Source: Marivita sp965656765 (GTDB taxonomy: Bacteria; Pseudomonadota; Alphaproteobacteria; Rhodobacterales; Rhodobacteraceae). Taken from it: a stretch of DNA of 23,055 nt. The notes below the pieces were generated by a model that was not told the origin of the DNA, searched no databases, and was given only the letters and a program-made list of their open reading frames with translations. The position numbers were made by a program, and so were the translations under genes. The DNA is taken from NCBI RefSeq assembly GCF_965656765.1, contig NZ_CBFHLV010000053.1, forward strand, positions 1 to 23,055, written 5' to 3'. Numbering within the stretch: position 1 is the first letter of the stretch; the number at the start of each line of letters is the position of its first letter. Of this stretch, positions 15,102 through 22,660 are shown in pieces.

Positions 15102-15581
15102 ATGAAGCTAACAGGTATAACTGCAGCTGCCGTGCTTTGCGCGACCGCAGCTATCGCTAACCCGGTAACCCCGGGTGAGGTTCAATTCGACGAATACGGC
15201 GCAATCGAAGCATCTCTTTCGGGTGCCGAGGGCGACGCGGCCAATGGCGCAAAGCTTATGGTCAATCGCGGCAAAGGTAATTGCGTTGCATGCCATGCCG
15301 TAACAGCACTGAACGACGCGCCGTTCCACGGCGAAGTCGGCCCGACATTGGATGGTATCGGCGAGTACCGCAGCGCTGAAGAGCTGCGCGGCATCGTGGC
15401 GAACGCCAAGATGATGTTCGAAGGCACGGTGATGCCGGCCTTTTACAAAACCAGCGGATTCATCCGGCCCGGTAACGGTTACACCGGCAAAGGTGCAAAA
15501 GAGGAAGACCTGACGCCCATCCTTACGGCGCAGGAAATTGAAGATGTGGTGGCGTTTTTGATGACGCTGAAAGACAGCTGA
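15102..15581 (+). CDS. soxX: Sulfur-oxidising c-type cytochrome SoxX
   Basis: SoxX is the monoheme subunit of the periplasmic SoxXA complex, which oxidatively joins thiosulfate to the SoxY cysteine. The 159-residue precursor has a Sec signal peptide (about residues 1-19). The heme motif is CVACH (Cys61, Cys64, His65), and Met111 in EGTVMPAFY is the likely distal ligand. The region after it (TSGFIRPGNGYTGKG) and the terminal QEIEDVVAFLMTLK helix are family features. The ATG follows AGGGAGG. It starts the soxXYZA run behind operator 2. Confidence 0.96.
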   Translation: MKLTGITAAAVLCATAAIANPVTPGEVQFDEYGAIEASLSGAEGDAANGAKLMVNRGKGNCVACHAVTALNDAPFHGEVGPTLDGIGEYRSAEELRGIVANAKMMFEGTVMPAFYKTSGFIRPGNGYTGKGAKEEDLTPILTAQEIEDVVAFLMTLKDS

Positions 15582-15611
15582 AGCGCCCGTCACTGAGTTA
15601 GGAGACACAAC

Positions 15612-16028
15612 ATGAATTTCACGAGACGCGAAACCCTCGCATTGAGTGGTGCAGCAGCGCTGACTTTCGTCCTGCCGTTCCGCGCCAGTGCTGCGGCAGA
15701 CGATGCGATCGCAGAATTCACCGGCGGCGCAGCAATTGCTGACGCAGGTGTAGAACTGACCGCGCCCGAGATCGCAGAAAACGGCAACACTGTTCCGATC
15801 GAAGTATCTGCGCCCGGCGCAACATCGATCATGGTCTTGGCTGCAGGCAACCCGACACCCGGCGTTGCAACGTTCAACTATGGCCCGCTCGCCGCGTCCC
15901 AAACTGCCAGCACGCGCATCCGCCTTGCTGGTACACAGGACGTCATCGCCATCGCCAAACTGGCGGATGGCAGCTTTGCCCGTAGCGCCAAGACCGTAAA
16001 GGTCACCATTGGCGGCTGTGGCGGCTAA
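15612..16028 (+). CDS. soxY: Sulfur-carrier subunit SoxY
   Basis: SoxY carries pathway intermediates covalently on its C-terminal cysteine. The 138-residue precursor ends in GGCGG, with Cys136 on the swinging arm. The N-terminus has a Tat-type signal (TRRETLAL then a hydrophobic stretch and RASA), which fits export of a folded SoxYZ complex with SoxZ carried along. AGGAG precedes the ATG. soxZ follows 32 bases later. Confidence 0.97.
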   Translation: MNFTRRETLALSGAAALTFVLPFRASAAADDAIAEFTGGAAIADAGVELTAPEIAENGNTVPIEVSAPGATSIMVLAAGNPTPGVATFNYGPLAASQTASTRIRLAGTQDVIAIAKLADGSFARSAKTVKVTIGGCGG

Positions 16029-16060
16029 CGGTCAACACATAAGATTTCAGGAGATAAAAC

Positions 16061-16387
16061 ATGGCATCCGGTGTAAAACCCCGCGTCAAGGTTCCAAAGT
16101 CCGCTTCGGCTGGCGACTCGATCACGATCAAAACTTTGATCAGCCACCCGATGGAGTCGGGTCAGCGCAAAGACGGTGACGGAAATCCTATTCCGCGCTC
16201 GATCATCAACCGTTTCACATGCGCCTTCAACGGCCAGAATGTTGTAGACATCACGATGGAACCGGCGATTTCGACCAACCCGTATTTCGAATTCGAGGCC
16301 ACTGTGCCCGAAGCCGGTGATTTCGCATTCACATGGTACGACGATGACGGGTCCGTCTACGAAGAAACAAAATCCGTAACGGTCTGA
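16061..16387 (+). CDS. soxZ: Sulfur-carrier partner SoxZ
   Basis: SoxZ is the 108-residue immunoglobulin-like partner of SoxY. It has no signal peptide of its own, consistent with piggyback export through the Tat signal of SoxY. Family marks are the KVPKSASAGDSITIKTLISHPMESGQR start region and the closing FAFTWYDDDGSVYEETKSV strand pattern. AGGAG (16049-16053) precedes the ATG. A hairpin lies between it and soxA. Confidence 0.96.
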   Translation: MASGVKPRVKVPKSASAGDSITIKTLISHPMESGQRKDGDGNPIPRSIINRFTCAFNGQNVVDITMEPAISTNPYFEFEATVPEAGDFAFTWYDDDGSVYEETKSVTV

Positions 16388-16400
16388 GCAGAAGCTCCTT

Positions 16401-16423
16401 CCTGTCCCGGTGCACGGGGCAGG
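16401..16423 (+). other. Hairpin in the soxZ/soxA gap
   Basis: CCTGTCCCG (16401-16409) pairs with CGGGGCAGG (16415-16423), with one G-U pair and a 5-base loop, and is followed by AGCAATTTT. The short T run is displaced, so it is a weak terminator or an mRNA processing or stability element. It lies 22 bases ahead of the soxA start and may lower soxA relative to soxYZ. Confidence 0.5.
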
Positions 16424-16445
16424 AGCAATTTTGGGAGGGAACAGA

Positions 16446-17297
16446 ATGAAATATAAGGCAATGACCGCGTTAGCCGCGCTGGCCATTTCGGCCCCAGTGG
16501 TTTTCGCTGGTGGCGCGGATGATGACACGCTTGCGATTGACGGTCAGGAAATGATCACCAAGACCACAGCGCCTGCGCACATGGAAGAAACCGGAGTCGA
16601 CACAGTCATGTCGGGCTGGCACTTCCGCGAGGACGACACACAGTCCATGCAGGCAGACACGTTCGACAATCCGGGCATGATCTTTGTGGATCAGGCGATG
16701 GACGCATGGGAAACCGTCGAAGGCAGCGCCGAAAAATCCTGCGCATCCTGCCACGAAGGCCCAGAAGCGATGGAAGGCGTACGCGCTGTCTATCCCAAGT
16801 GGAACGAAGAAGCGGGCGAAGTCCGCACTTTGGCGATGCAGATCAACGACTGCCGCACCAACCAGATGGGCGCCGATGCGTACAAATACGACAGCGCACC
16901 AATGGCTGCGATGGAAGCGCTTATTGCCGTTCAGTCGCGCGGTATGCCTGTCAATGTCGCAATTGACGGTCCAGTCGCCGAAACGTGGGAGCAGGGCAAA
17001 GAGCTCTACTACACACGTACGGGTCAGCTCGAACTGTCCTGCGCGAATTGCCACGAAGACAACTATGGCAATTACATTCGTGCCGACCACCTGAGCCAGG
17101 GCCAAATCAATGGCTTCCCGACATATCGCTTGAAGAACGCCAAGCTGAACACTGTTCACGGCCGCTTCAAGGGCTGTGTTCGTGACACACGCGCCGAAAC
17201 CTACGCGCCGGGATCCCCCGAGTTCGTAGCGCTTGAGCTTTATGTGGCATCGCGTGGCAACGGCCTGTCGGTCGAAGGTCCGTCCGTCCGTAACTAA
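16446..17297 (+). CDS. soxA: Diheme cytochrome c subunit SoxA
   Basis: SoxA is the catalytic subunit of SoxXA. The 283-residue precursor has a Sec signal peptide (about residues 1-21) and two heme motifs, CASCH (Cys99-His103) and CANCH (Cys199-His203), so this is the diheme form found in Paracoccus and Rhodovulum. FKGCVRDTRAE contains Cys244, the residue that carries the persulfide heme ligand in the family. I chose the ATG at 16446 after GGGAGGGA; a GTG at 16410 falls within the upstream hairpin and adds 12 residues before the signal peptide. A strong terminator follows the stop. Confidence 0.96.
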   Translation: MKYKAMTALAALAISAPVVFAGGADDDTLAIDGQEMITKTTAPAHMEETGVDTVMSGWHFREDDTQSMQADTFDNPGMIFVDQAMDAWETVEGSAEKSCASCHEGPEAMEGVRAVYPKWNEEAGEVRTLAMQINDCRTNQMGADAYKYDSAPMAAMEALIAVQSRGMPVNVAIDGPVAETWEQGKELYYTRTGQLELSCANCHEDNYGNYIRADHLSQGQINGFPTYRLKNAKLNTVHGRFKGCVRDTRAETYAPGSPEFVALELYVASRGNGLSVEGPSVRN

Positions 17298-17305
17298 ACC
17301 AATCG

Positions 17306-17334
17306 ACCCCGCGCCAGCCTTGGCGTGGGGTTTT
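17306..17334 (+). terminator. Rho-independent terminator after soxA
   Basis: ACCCCGCGCCA (17306-17316) pairs with TGGCGTGGGGT (17321-17331), with one G-U pair and a 4-base loop, and runs into TTTTC and then CTTTTT. It lies nine bases after the soxA stop and would end or reduce transcription before soxB. Confidence 0.85.
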
Positions 17335-17347
17335 CTACTTTTTACTC

Positions 17348-17363
17348 ATTCACACATGCGAAT
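17348..17363. promoter_or_regulatory. Candidate SoxR operator 3 (soxA/soxB gap)
   Basis: ATTCACACATGCGAAT fits ATTC-N8-GAAT. On the opposite strand it reads ATTCGCATGTGTGAAT and shares TNTGTGAAT with operators 1 and 2. It overlaps a second dyad, CACACAT (17351-17357) with ATGTGTG (17362-17368). It lies between the soxA terminator and the soxB start, where a promoter for soxBCD would be expected. Confidence 0.55.
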
Positions 17364-17393
17364 GTGTGGAGAGGCATCCAAGAAGGCCCTCCC

Positions 17394-19091
17394 ATGATCT
17401 CACGTCGCGATTTCCTTCAGGTGTCGATGGCAGCCTCTGCGCTGGTTGGCGCATCTGGTTTCGGCAACTGGTCCCGTTTGGCAGCGCAACAGGCGCTGAC
17501 GCAGGATCAGCTGTTGCAATTCGACACCTTCGGCAATGTCTCGTTGATCCACGTCACAGACATTCACGCGCAGCTCAAACCGATCTATTTCCGTGAACCG
17601 TCGGTGAATATCGGGGTCGGCGACAACCGTGGTGCCGTTCCGCATGTGACGGGCGCCGATTTCCGCAAGCTCTATGGTATCGATGACGGAAGCCCCTCCC
17701 ATTACGCGCTTAGCTCTGGTGATTTTTCCTCCCTAGCCAAAGCTTACGGGCGCGTAGGCGGACTGGATCGCGTGGCCACAGTGGTCAACGCGATCCGGGC
17801 CGACCGTCCTGATGCATTGCTGTTGGACGGTGGTGACACGTGGCACGGATCGTACACCTGCCATCACACTGCAGGGCAGGACATGGTCAACGCCATGAAC
17901 CAGTTGCGTCCCGATGCGATGACATTCCACTGGGAATTCACTCTGGGGTCGGAACGCGTGCAAGAGATTGTCGAGGGTCTACCCTTCGCCGCACTGGGCC
18001 AGAACATTTTTGATGCGGAATGGGATGAACCAGCCGAGCTGTTCCCGCCGTACCAATTCTTCGAACGCGGTGGTGTCAAGATCGCGGTGATTGGTCAGGC
18101 CTTCCCCTACATGCCGATTGCTAACCCTGGCTGGATGTTCCCCGAATACTCGTTTGGCATTCGTGACGAAAACATGCAGGCAATGGTCGACGAAGTCCGT
18201 GCACAAGGCGCCGAATGTGTTGTCTGTCTTAGCCATAACGGTTTTGACGTCGACAAGAGCATGGCCAGCAAGGTCACAGGCATCGACGTTATTCTGACGG
18301 GCCATACTCATGACGCGTTGCCAGAGCCGGTGTTGGTGGGCGACACGATCCTGATCGCGTCCGGTTCCAACGGCAAATTCGTGAGCCGTGTCGATCTGGA
18401 TATCCAGAACGGTCGGATGATGGGTTTCCGTCACAAGCTGATCCCAATCTTCTCGGACGTAATTGAGCCCGACGTAGAAATGACAGCTGTTATCGACGAA
18501 CAGCGGGCGCCGTTCAAAGCCGAACTGGAAGAGGTGATCGGCCAGACCGATAGCCTGTTGTATCGTCGTGGTAACTTCAACGGTACATGGGATGACTTGA
18601 TCTGCGACGCTCTGTTGAGCGAACGCGAAGCCGACATTGCGATGTCGCCAGGCGTGCGTTGGGGGCCAAGCCTGATCCCGGGCGATGATATCACCCGAGA
18701 AGACCTCTGGAACGTCACCTCGATGAGCTATGGCAAGGCATATCGTTCGGAAATGACTGGCGAATTCATCAAAGTCATCCTCGAAGACGTGGCCGACAAC
18801 ATCTTCAACCCCGACCCCTACTACCAGCAGGGTGGCGACATGGTGCGCATCGGGGGCATGGGCTACCGCATTGATGTGCAAAAGCCGCAGGGCGAACGCG
18901 TCACCGATATGACCTTGCTCAAAACAGGTGAAGCCATTGATCCGGCTAAGAATTATGTCGTTGCTGGCTGGGCATCAGTCAACGAAGGCACCGAAGGTCC
19001 GCAAATCTGGGACGTGGTCGAAGCGCATATCAAAAAGCTGGGCACCGTCACCGTTCAACCCAATGACAGCGTCACCGTTGTGGGCGCGTAA
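17394..19091 (+). CDS. soxB: Sulfate thioesterase SoxB
   Basis: SoxB is the periplasmic dimanganese hydrolase that releases sulfate from SoxY-bound thiosulfonate. The 565-residue precursor has a Tat signal (SRRDFLQ near the N-terminus). Metallophosphoesterase/5'-nucleotidase motifs are in order: DIHAQ (Asp56, His58), LDGGDTWHGS (144-153), FHWEFTLG (178-185), SHNGFD (280-285) and TGHTHD (302-307). A C-terminal nucleotidase-like domain follows. The ATG at 17394 follows AGAAGG; an upstream in-frame start at 17325 lies inside the terminator. soxC begins 20 bases downstream. Confidence 0.97.
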   Translation: MISRRDFLQVSMAASALVGASGFGNWSRLAAQQALTQDQLLQFDTFGNVSLIHVTDIHAQLKPIYFREPSVNIGVGDNRGAVPHVTGADFRKLYGIDDGSPSHYALSSGDFSSLAKAYGRVGGLDRVATVVNAIRADRPDALLLDGGDTWHGSYTCHHTAGQDMVNAMNQLRPDAMTFHWEFTLGSERVQEIVEGLPFAALGQNIFDAEWDEPAELFPPYQFFERGGVKIAVIGQAFPYMPIANPGWMFPEYSFGIRDENMQAMVDEVRAQGAECVVCLSHNGFDVDKSMASKVTGIDVILTGHTHDALPEPVLVGDTILIASGSNGKFVSRVDLDIQNGRMMGFRHKLIPIFSDVIEPDVEMTAVIDEQRAPFKAELEEVIGQTDSLLYRRGNFNGTWDDLICDALLSEREADIAMSPGVRWGPSLIPGDDITREDLWNVTSMSYGKAYRSEMTGEFIKVILEDVADNIFNPDPYYQQGGDMVRIGGMGYRIDVQKPQGERVTDMTLLKTGEAIDPAKNYVVAGWASVNEGTEGPQIWDVVEAHIKKLGTVTVQPNDSVTVVGA

Positions 19092-19111
19092 CTTAACCCG
19101 GAGTGTGAGAT

Positions 19112-20386
19112 ATGTCTGATATGCTCAAACCCTCCCGCCGCGCCTTTCTGCGAGGCTCTGCCGCTGCTGCGGCTGGGCTGACCGCTGCAGGCGCAGCGCG
19201 GGCCAATGAACCTGATCCACTGATCACAGAAGTTCAGGACTGGGCCGTTTCGTTCGGCGATGGCGTCGATGCCACGCCTTATGGCCTGCCCATCGAATAT
19301 GAAGCTGACGTGGTTCGTCGTAACGTGGAATGGCTGACTGCCGATACCACCAGCTCGATCAACTTTACGCCGATCCATGCGCTGGACGGTACGATCACGC
19401 CGCAAGGTTGTGCGTTTGAACGCCACCATTCGGGTGCTATCGAACTGCGCAAAGAAGATTATCGGCTTATGATCAATGGCTTGGTTGATACGCCGTTGGT
19501 GTTCACCTACGCTGATCTGGAACGCTTCCCGCGGGAAAACCACGTGTATTTCTGCGAATGTGCGGCGAACACAGGCATGGAATGGGCGGGCGCACAGCTG
19601 AACGGCGCGCAGTTCACCCACGGCATGATCCACAACATGGAATATACCGGTGTTTCGCTTCGGACGTTGCTGAACGAAGCTGGTCTCGATGCCGCTGGCG
19701 ACCTGTCGGATAAGTGGGTCTATGTCGAAGGTGCCGATGCGTCCTCGAACGGCCGGTCTATCCCGATGGACAAGGCGCTGGACGATGTTCTGGTCGCATT
19801 CAAGGCCAACGGCGAGGCGTTGCGCAAAGAGCATGGCTACCCGGTGCGCCTCGTTGTTCCCGGTTGGGAAGGCAACATGTGGGTCAAGTGGATCCGCCGC
19901 ATCGAAGTGATGCCGAACGCTGTCGAAAGCCGCGAGGAAACGTCAAAGTACACCGACACACTGGCCGATGGCACAAGCCGCAAATGGACTTGGGCCATGG
20001 ACGCAAAATCCGTCGTCACATCGCCCAGTCCCCAATCGCCAATCACGCATGGTGCCGGCCCTCTGGTTATCACTGGTCTGGCATGGTCGGGTCACGGCGC
20101 AATCACCCGTGTGGACGTGTCCAAAGACGGTGGCAAGACATGGGAAACCGCGCGTCTGGCCAAGCCGGGTGAGAAAATGGCGCTCACGCGTTTCTATCTC
20201 GACACTGAATGGAACGGCGAAGATATGCTGCTTCAATCGCGCGCAATGGACGAAACCGGATACGTTCAGCCGACCAAAGCGCAGCTGCGTGACGTACGCG
20301 GCTACAACTCGATCTACCACAACAACTGTATCCAGACGTGGCACGTAAAGCCCAACGGGGAGGCAGAAAATGTCGAAGTCTCTTAA
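19112..20386 (+). CDS. soxC: Sulfane dehydrogenase molybdenum subunit SoxC
   Basis: SoxC is the molybdopterin-binding subunit of SoxCD, which oxidises the SoxY-bound sulfane sulfur by six electrons. The 424-residue precursor has a Tat signal (PSRRAFLRG then an Ala-rich stretch ending AARA). In the sulfite-oxidase-type domain, CECAANTGMEW contains Cys150, the likely molybdenum ligand. A C-terminal dimerisation domain is recognisable from AWSGHGAITRVDVSKDGGKT. GGAG (19100-19103) precedes the ATG. Its last 17 bases overlap the start of soxD, so translation is probably coupled. Confidence 0.96.
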   Translation: MSDMLKPSRRAFLRGSAAAAAGLTAAGAARANEPDPLITEVQDWAVSFGDGVDATPYGLPIEYEADVVRRNVEWLTADTTSSINFTPIHALDGTITPQGCAFERHHSGAIELRKEDYRLMINGLVDTPLVFTYADLERFPRENHVYFCECAANTGMEWAGAQLNGAQFTHGMIHNMEYTGVSLRTLLNEAGLDAAGDLSDKWVYVEGADASSNGRSIPMDKALDDVLVAFKANGEALRKEHGYPVRLVVPGWEGNMWVKWIRRIEVMPNAVESREETSKYTDTLADGTSRKWTWAMDAKSVVTSPSPQSPITHGAGPLVITGLAWSGHGAITRVDVSKDGGKTWETARLAKPGEKMALTRFYLDTEWNGEDMLLQSRAMDETGYVQPTKAQLRDVRGYNSIYHNNCIQTWHVKPNGEAENVEVS

Positions 20387-21548
20387 ATTATTCGGCGGAA
20401 CCGCACTTGGCACAATTGCTGTGCTGACGATGGCCGTGAACTTTGCCGATCGTAATGTTGCCGGTTTCCCTGAGAACCCCGCAGTTATGACCGCTATCGC
20501 CCCTCCTGTTGTGTCCAGTGGACTGGTCAGTGCGGCAAACGCCTCGACGGGTGCCGGCGAGGGCAAGTACGGTCTGGGCCGTCCGGCACTGCCGGAAGAA
20601 GTGGCTGCATGGGATCTGGATGTCAGTCCAGATGGGACAGGCCTGCCCGTTGGTTCCGGTTCGGTCGAAGACGGCGAAATGGTCTTTTCGGAAAATTGCG
20701 CCGTATGTCACGGTGAATTTGCCGAAGGCGTCGACAACTGGCCCAAGCTGGCCGGTGGCGAAGATTCGCTTGCCGACGAAGACCCGCTTAAGACCGTGGG
20801 CAGCTATTGGCCCCATTTGTCGACTGCGTGGGATTATGTCCATCGCTCCATGCCATATGGTAATGCGCAAACGCTGACCGATGACGATGTATACGCTATC
20901 GTTGCGTACATGCTTTATTCTAACTTCCTGGTTGAAGATGATTTCGTTCTGAGTAACGAAAACTTTCTTGAGGTCGAAATGCCCAACGCGGACGGGTTCA
21001 TTATCGATGATCGGGCAGAAAGCGAATACTCGATCTGGCGCACCGAACCCTGCATGGAAAACTGTAAGGACAGCGTGGAAATCACCATGCGCGCAACTGT
21101 CCTCAATGTGACACCTGAAGACGAGGCGTCTGCCACCGCAGAAGAGGTGATTGAAGTCGCGGCTGCGGTAACCGAAACAGACGCAGCGCCTGAAGCTGTG
21201 GTCGAAGCCGTAGCAGAACCAACAGCAGATGCGGTGGACCCTGCTTTGGTTGCCGCAGGTGAAAAGGTCTTTGGTAAATGTAAAGCCTGCCACCAGGTCG
21301 GCGACGGAGCCAAGAACCGCTCTGGTCCGGTTCTGAACGGCGTTGTCGGTGCAGATATCGCTGCGGTGGACGGCTTTAAATATTCCAAAGTGTTGTCCGA
21401 GATGGACGGCGCATGGACCGAAGAAGCCCTAGCTGGTTTCCTCGCTAATCCGCGTGGATATGCAAAGGGCACCAAGATGAGCTTTGCGGGTCTGAAGAAA
21501 GAAGAAGATATCGCAGCAGTGACTGCGTATTTGTCGACCTTCAAGTAA
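20370..21548 (+). CDS. soxD: Diheme cytochrome subunit SoxD
   Basis: SoxD accepts electrons from SoxC and passes them to the respiratory chain. The 392-residue protein has an N-terminal hydrophobic segment (about residues 7-22) for export, a first cytochrome domain with CAVCH (Cys110-His114), and a conserved-looking EPCMENCKD pair of cysteines (228, 232). An acidic, Ala/Glu-rich linker (about 249-290) joins it to a second, c550-like domain with CKACH (Cys304-His308) and a Met in GTKMSFAGL. The start lies inside soxC, behind GGGGAGG at 20355-20361. A two-domain diheme SoxD is the form found in Paracoccus. Confidence 0.95.
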   Translation: MSKSLKLFGGTALGTIAVLTMAVNFADRNVAGFPENPAVMTAIAPPVVSSGLVSAANASTGAGEGKYGLGRPALPEEVAAWDLDVSPDGTGLPVGSGSVEDGEMVFSENCAVCHGEFAEGVDNWPKLAGGEDSLADEDPLKTVGSYWPHLSTAWDYVHRSMPYGNAQTLTDDDVYAIVAYMLYSNFLVEDDFVLSNENFLEVEMPNADGFIIDDRAESEYSIWRTEPCMENCKDSVEITMRATVLNVTPEDEASATAEEVIEVAAAVTETDAAPEAVVEAVAEPTADAVDPALVAAGEKVFGKCKACHQVGDGAKNRSGPVLNGVVGADIAAVDGFKYSKVLSEMDGAWTEEALAGFLANPRGYAKGTKMSFAGLKKEEDIAAVTAYLSTFK

Positions 21549-21556
21549 GTAAGACG

Positions 21557-21579
21557 CGCGGCGGAGCCATTCCGCCGCG
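21557..21579 (+). other. Hairpin after soxD
   Basis: CGCGGCGGA (21557-21565) pairs perfectly with TCCGCCGCG (21571-21579) around a 5-base loop, eight bases after the soxD stop. The following CCCTTTTG is a poor T tract, so it is either a partial terminator or a transcript-stabilising hairpin between soxD and the soxE-like gene. Confidence 0.5.
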
Positions 21580-21639
21580 TGATACCCTTTTGTGATCGGG
21601 TCAGACCCAGTTTGAATGGTAGCTTTGGAGACATAGCTT

Positions 21640-22608
21640 ATGGCGAACACGCAAGGCATTTTCCTGTCCGTTTTAGGTGGCACAGCTTTGGTGCTTGGGG
21701 TCGCCTATGGATGGACAGCACGGGATCACCGCGCACAGGAAATCGATGCTTTGTCAAACCGCCTGACACAGCTTGAAGCCAGCAATGCCACATGGTCTGA
21801 AAAGGCCAAGCAAGCGTCAGAACTTGAGGCGCAAGTGGCAAGCCTTCAAGCCGACCTTACCACAGCCCAAGATGACTTGGACGCGGCGAAACAGGCCGCT
21901 CTGACGCCCGAACCAGTTCCCCAAGACCCAACACCCAACGCTGAGCCGGTTGTCGCTCAGGCAGATGCGCTGGAATTCGGCGACCCTGCACGTGGAGAAG
22001 AGGTGTTCGCGCAATGTCGGTCATGTCATCAGATCGGGCAGGGCGCCACCGACCGTATTGGCCCCCATTTGAACGGCATATTTGGCCGCCGCGCCGGGGC
22101 ACATGACGGTTTTCGGTATTCCGATGATATGGTGATGATGGGCTCTGACGGTCTCACATGGGAGTTGGAGACTCTGGACGCCTATCTGGAGAACCCAAAA
22201 GCGTTGGTGTCGCGGACCCGGATGAACTTTGCCGGGCTGGAGGAAACACAAGACCGCGCAGATATACTTGCCTACCTGCGCCAATTCTCGGCCAGCCCGC
22301 AAAACATCCCCGAAGCGGCTCCCACTGCGCAGGCGCGCGAAGTTGACTTGTCGCCCGAGATTCTCGCGATTGTCGGGGACACAGACTACGGCGAGTACCT
22401 CGCCAGCGAATGTAAGACGTGTCACCAGCAGGATGGATCGGATCAGGGGATTCCCGCGATCACGCAGTGGCCGACGGATGATTTTGTCGTTGCGATGCAT
22501 GCATATAAAAGAAAAATCAGACCACACCCGGTGATGCAGATGATGGCAAACCGGTTATCGGACGAAGAGATCGCCGCGCTCGCGGCGTATTTTGCCCAGT
22601 CCGAGTAA
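21640..22608 (+). CDS. soxE: SoxE-like membrane-anchored diheme cytochrome c
   Basis: This 322-residue protein has an N-terminal hydrophobic anchor (about residues 6-24, no clear cleavage site), a predicted coiled coil (about 33-85), and a Pro/Glu-rich spacer. A c550-like domain follows with CRSCH (Cys126-His130) and Met195 in RTRMNFAGL. A second, short domain carries CKTCH (Cys258-His262) and HPVMQMMA, and resembles the cytochrome subunit of flavocytochrome c sulfide dehydrogenase. In Paracoccus the gene at this place, soxE, encodes a diheme cytochrome; position and heme count support that name. The anchor and coiled coil suggest it stays on the membrane and may hand electrons to the respiratory chain. 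GGAG precedes the ATG, and soxF follows 52 bases later. Confidence 0.8.
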   Translation: MANTQGIFLSVLGGTALVLGVAYGWTARDHRAQEIDALSNRLTQLEASNATWSEKAKQASELEAQVASLQADLTTAQDDLDAAKQAALTPEPVPQDPTPNAEPVVAQADALEFGDPARGEEVFAQCRSCHQIGQGATDRIGPHLNGIFGRRAGAHDGFRYSDDMVMMGSDGLTWELETLDAYLENPKALVSRTRMNFAGLEETQDRADILAYLRQFSASPQNIPEAAPTAQAREVDLSPEILAIVGDTDYGEYLASECKTCHQQDGSDQGIPAITQWPTDDFVVAMHAYKRKIRPHPVMQMMANRLSDEEIAALAAYFAQSE

Positions 22609-22660
22609 GGTCCGGAAGAGGCCAACCCGGACAGGGCATATTTTAAATGGGAGGAATAAC

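Noticed and set aside
17325..17393. Longer soxB starting at 17325
   Set aside because: That start lies in the terminator stem, lacks a ribosome binding site, and would bury the Tat signal 23 residues inside the protein.
17979..18881. 300-codon open frame antisense to soxB
   Set aside because: It mirrors the strongly conserved SoxB frame and has no ribosome binding site or recognisable domain.
20388..21293. 301-codon open frame antisense to soxD
   Set aside because: It is a shadow of soxD; the product is Cys/Phe-rich without domain structure.
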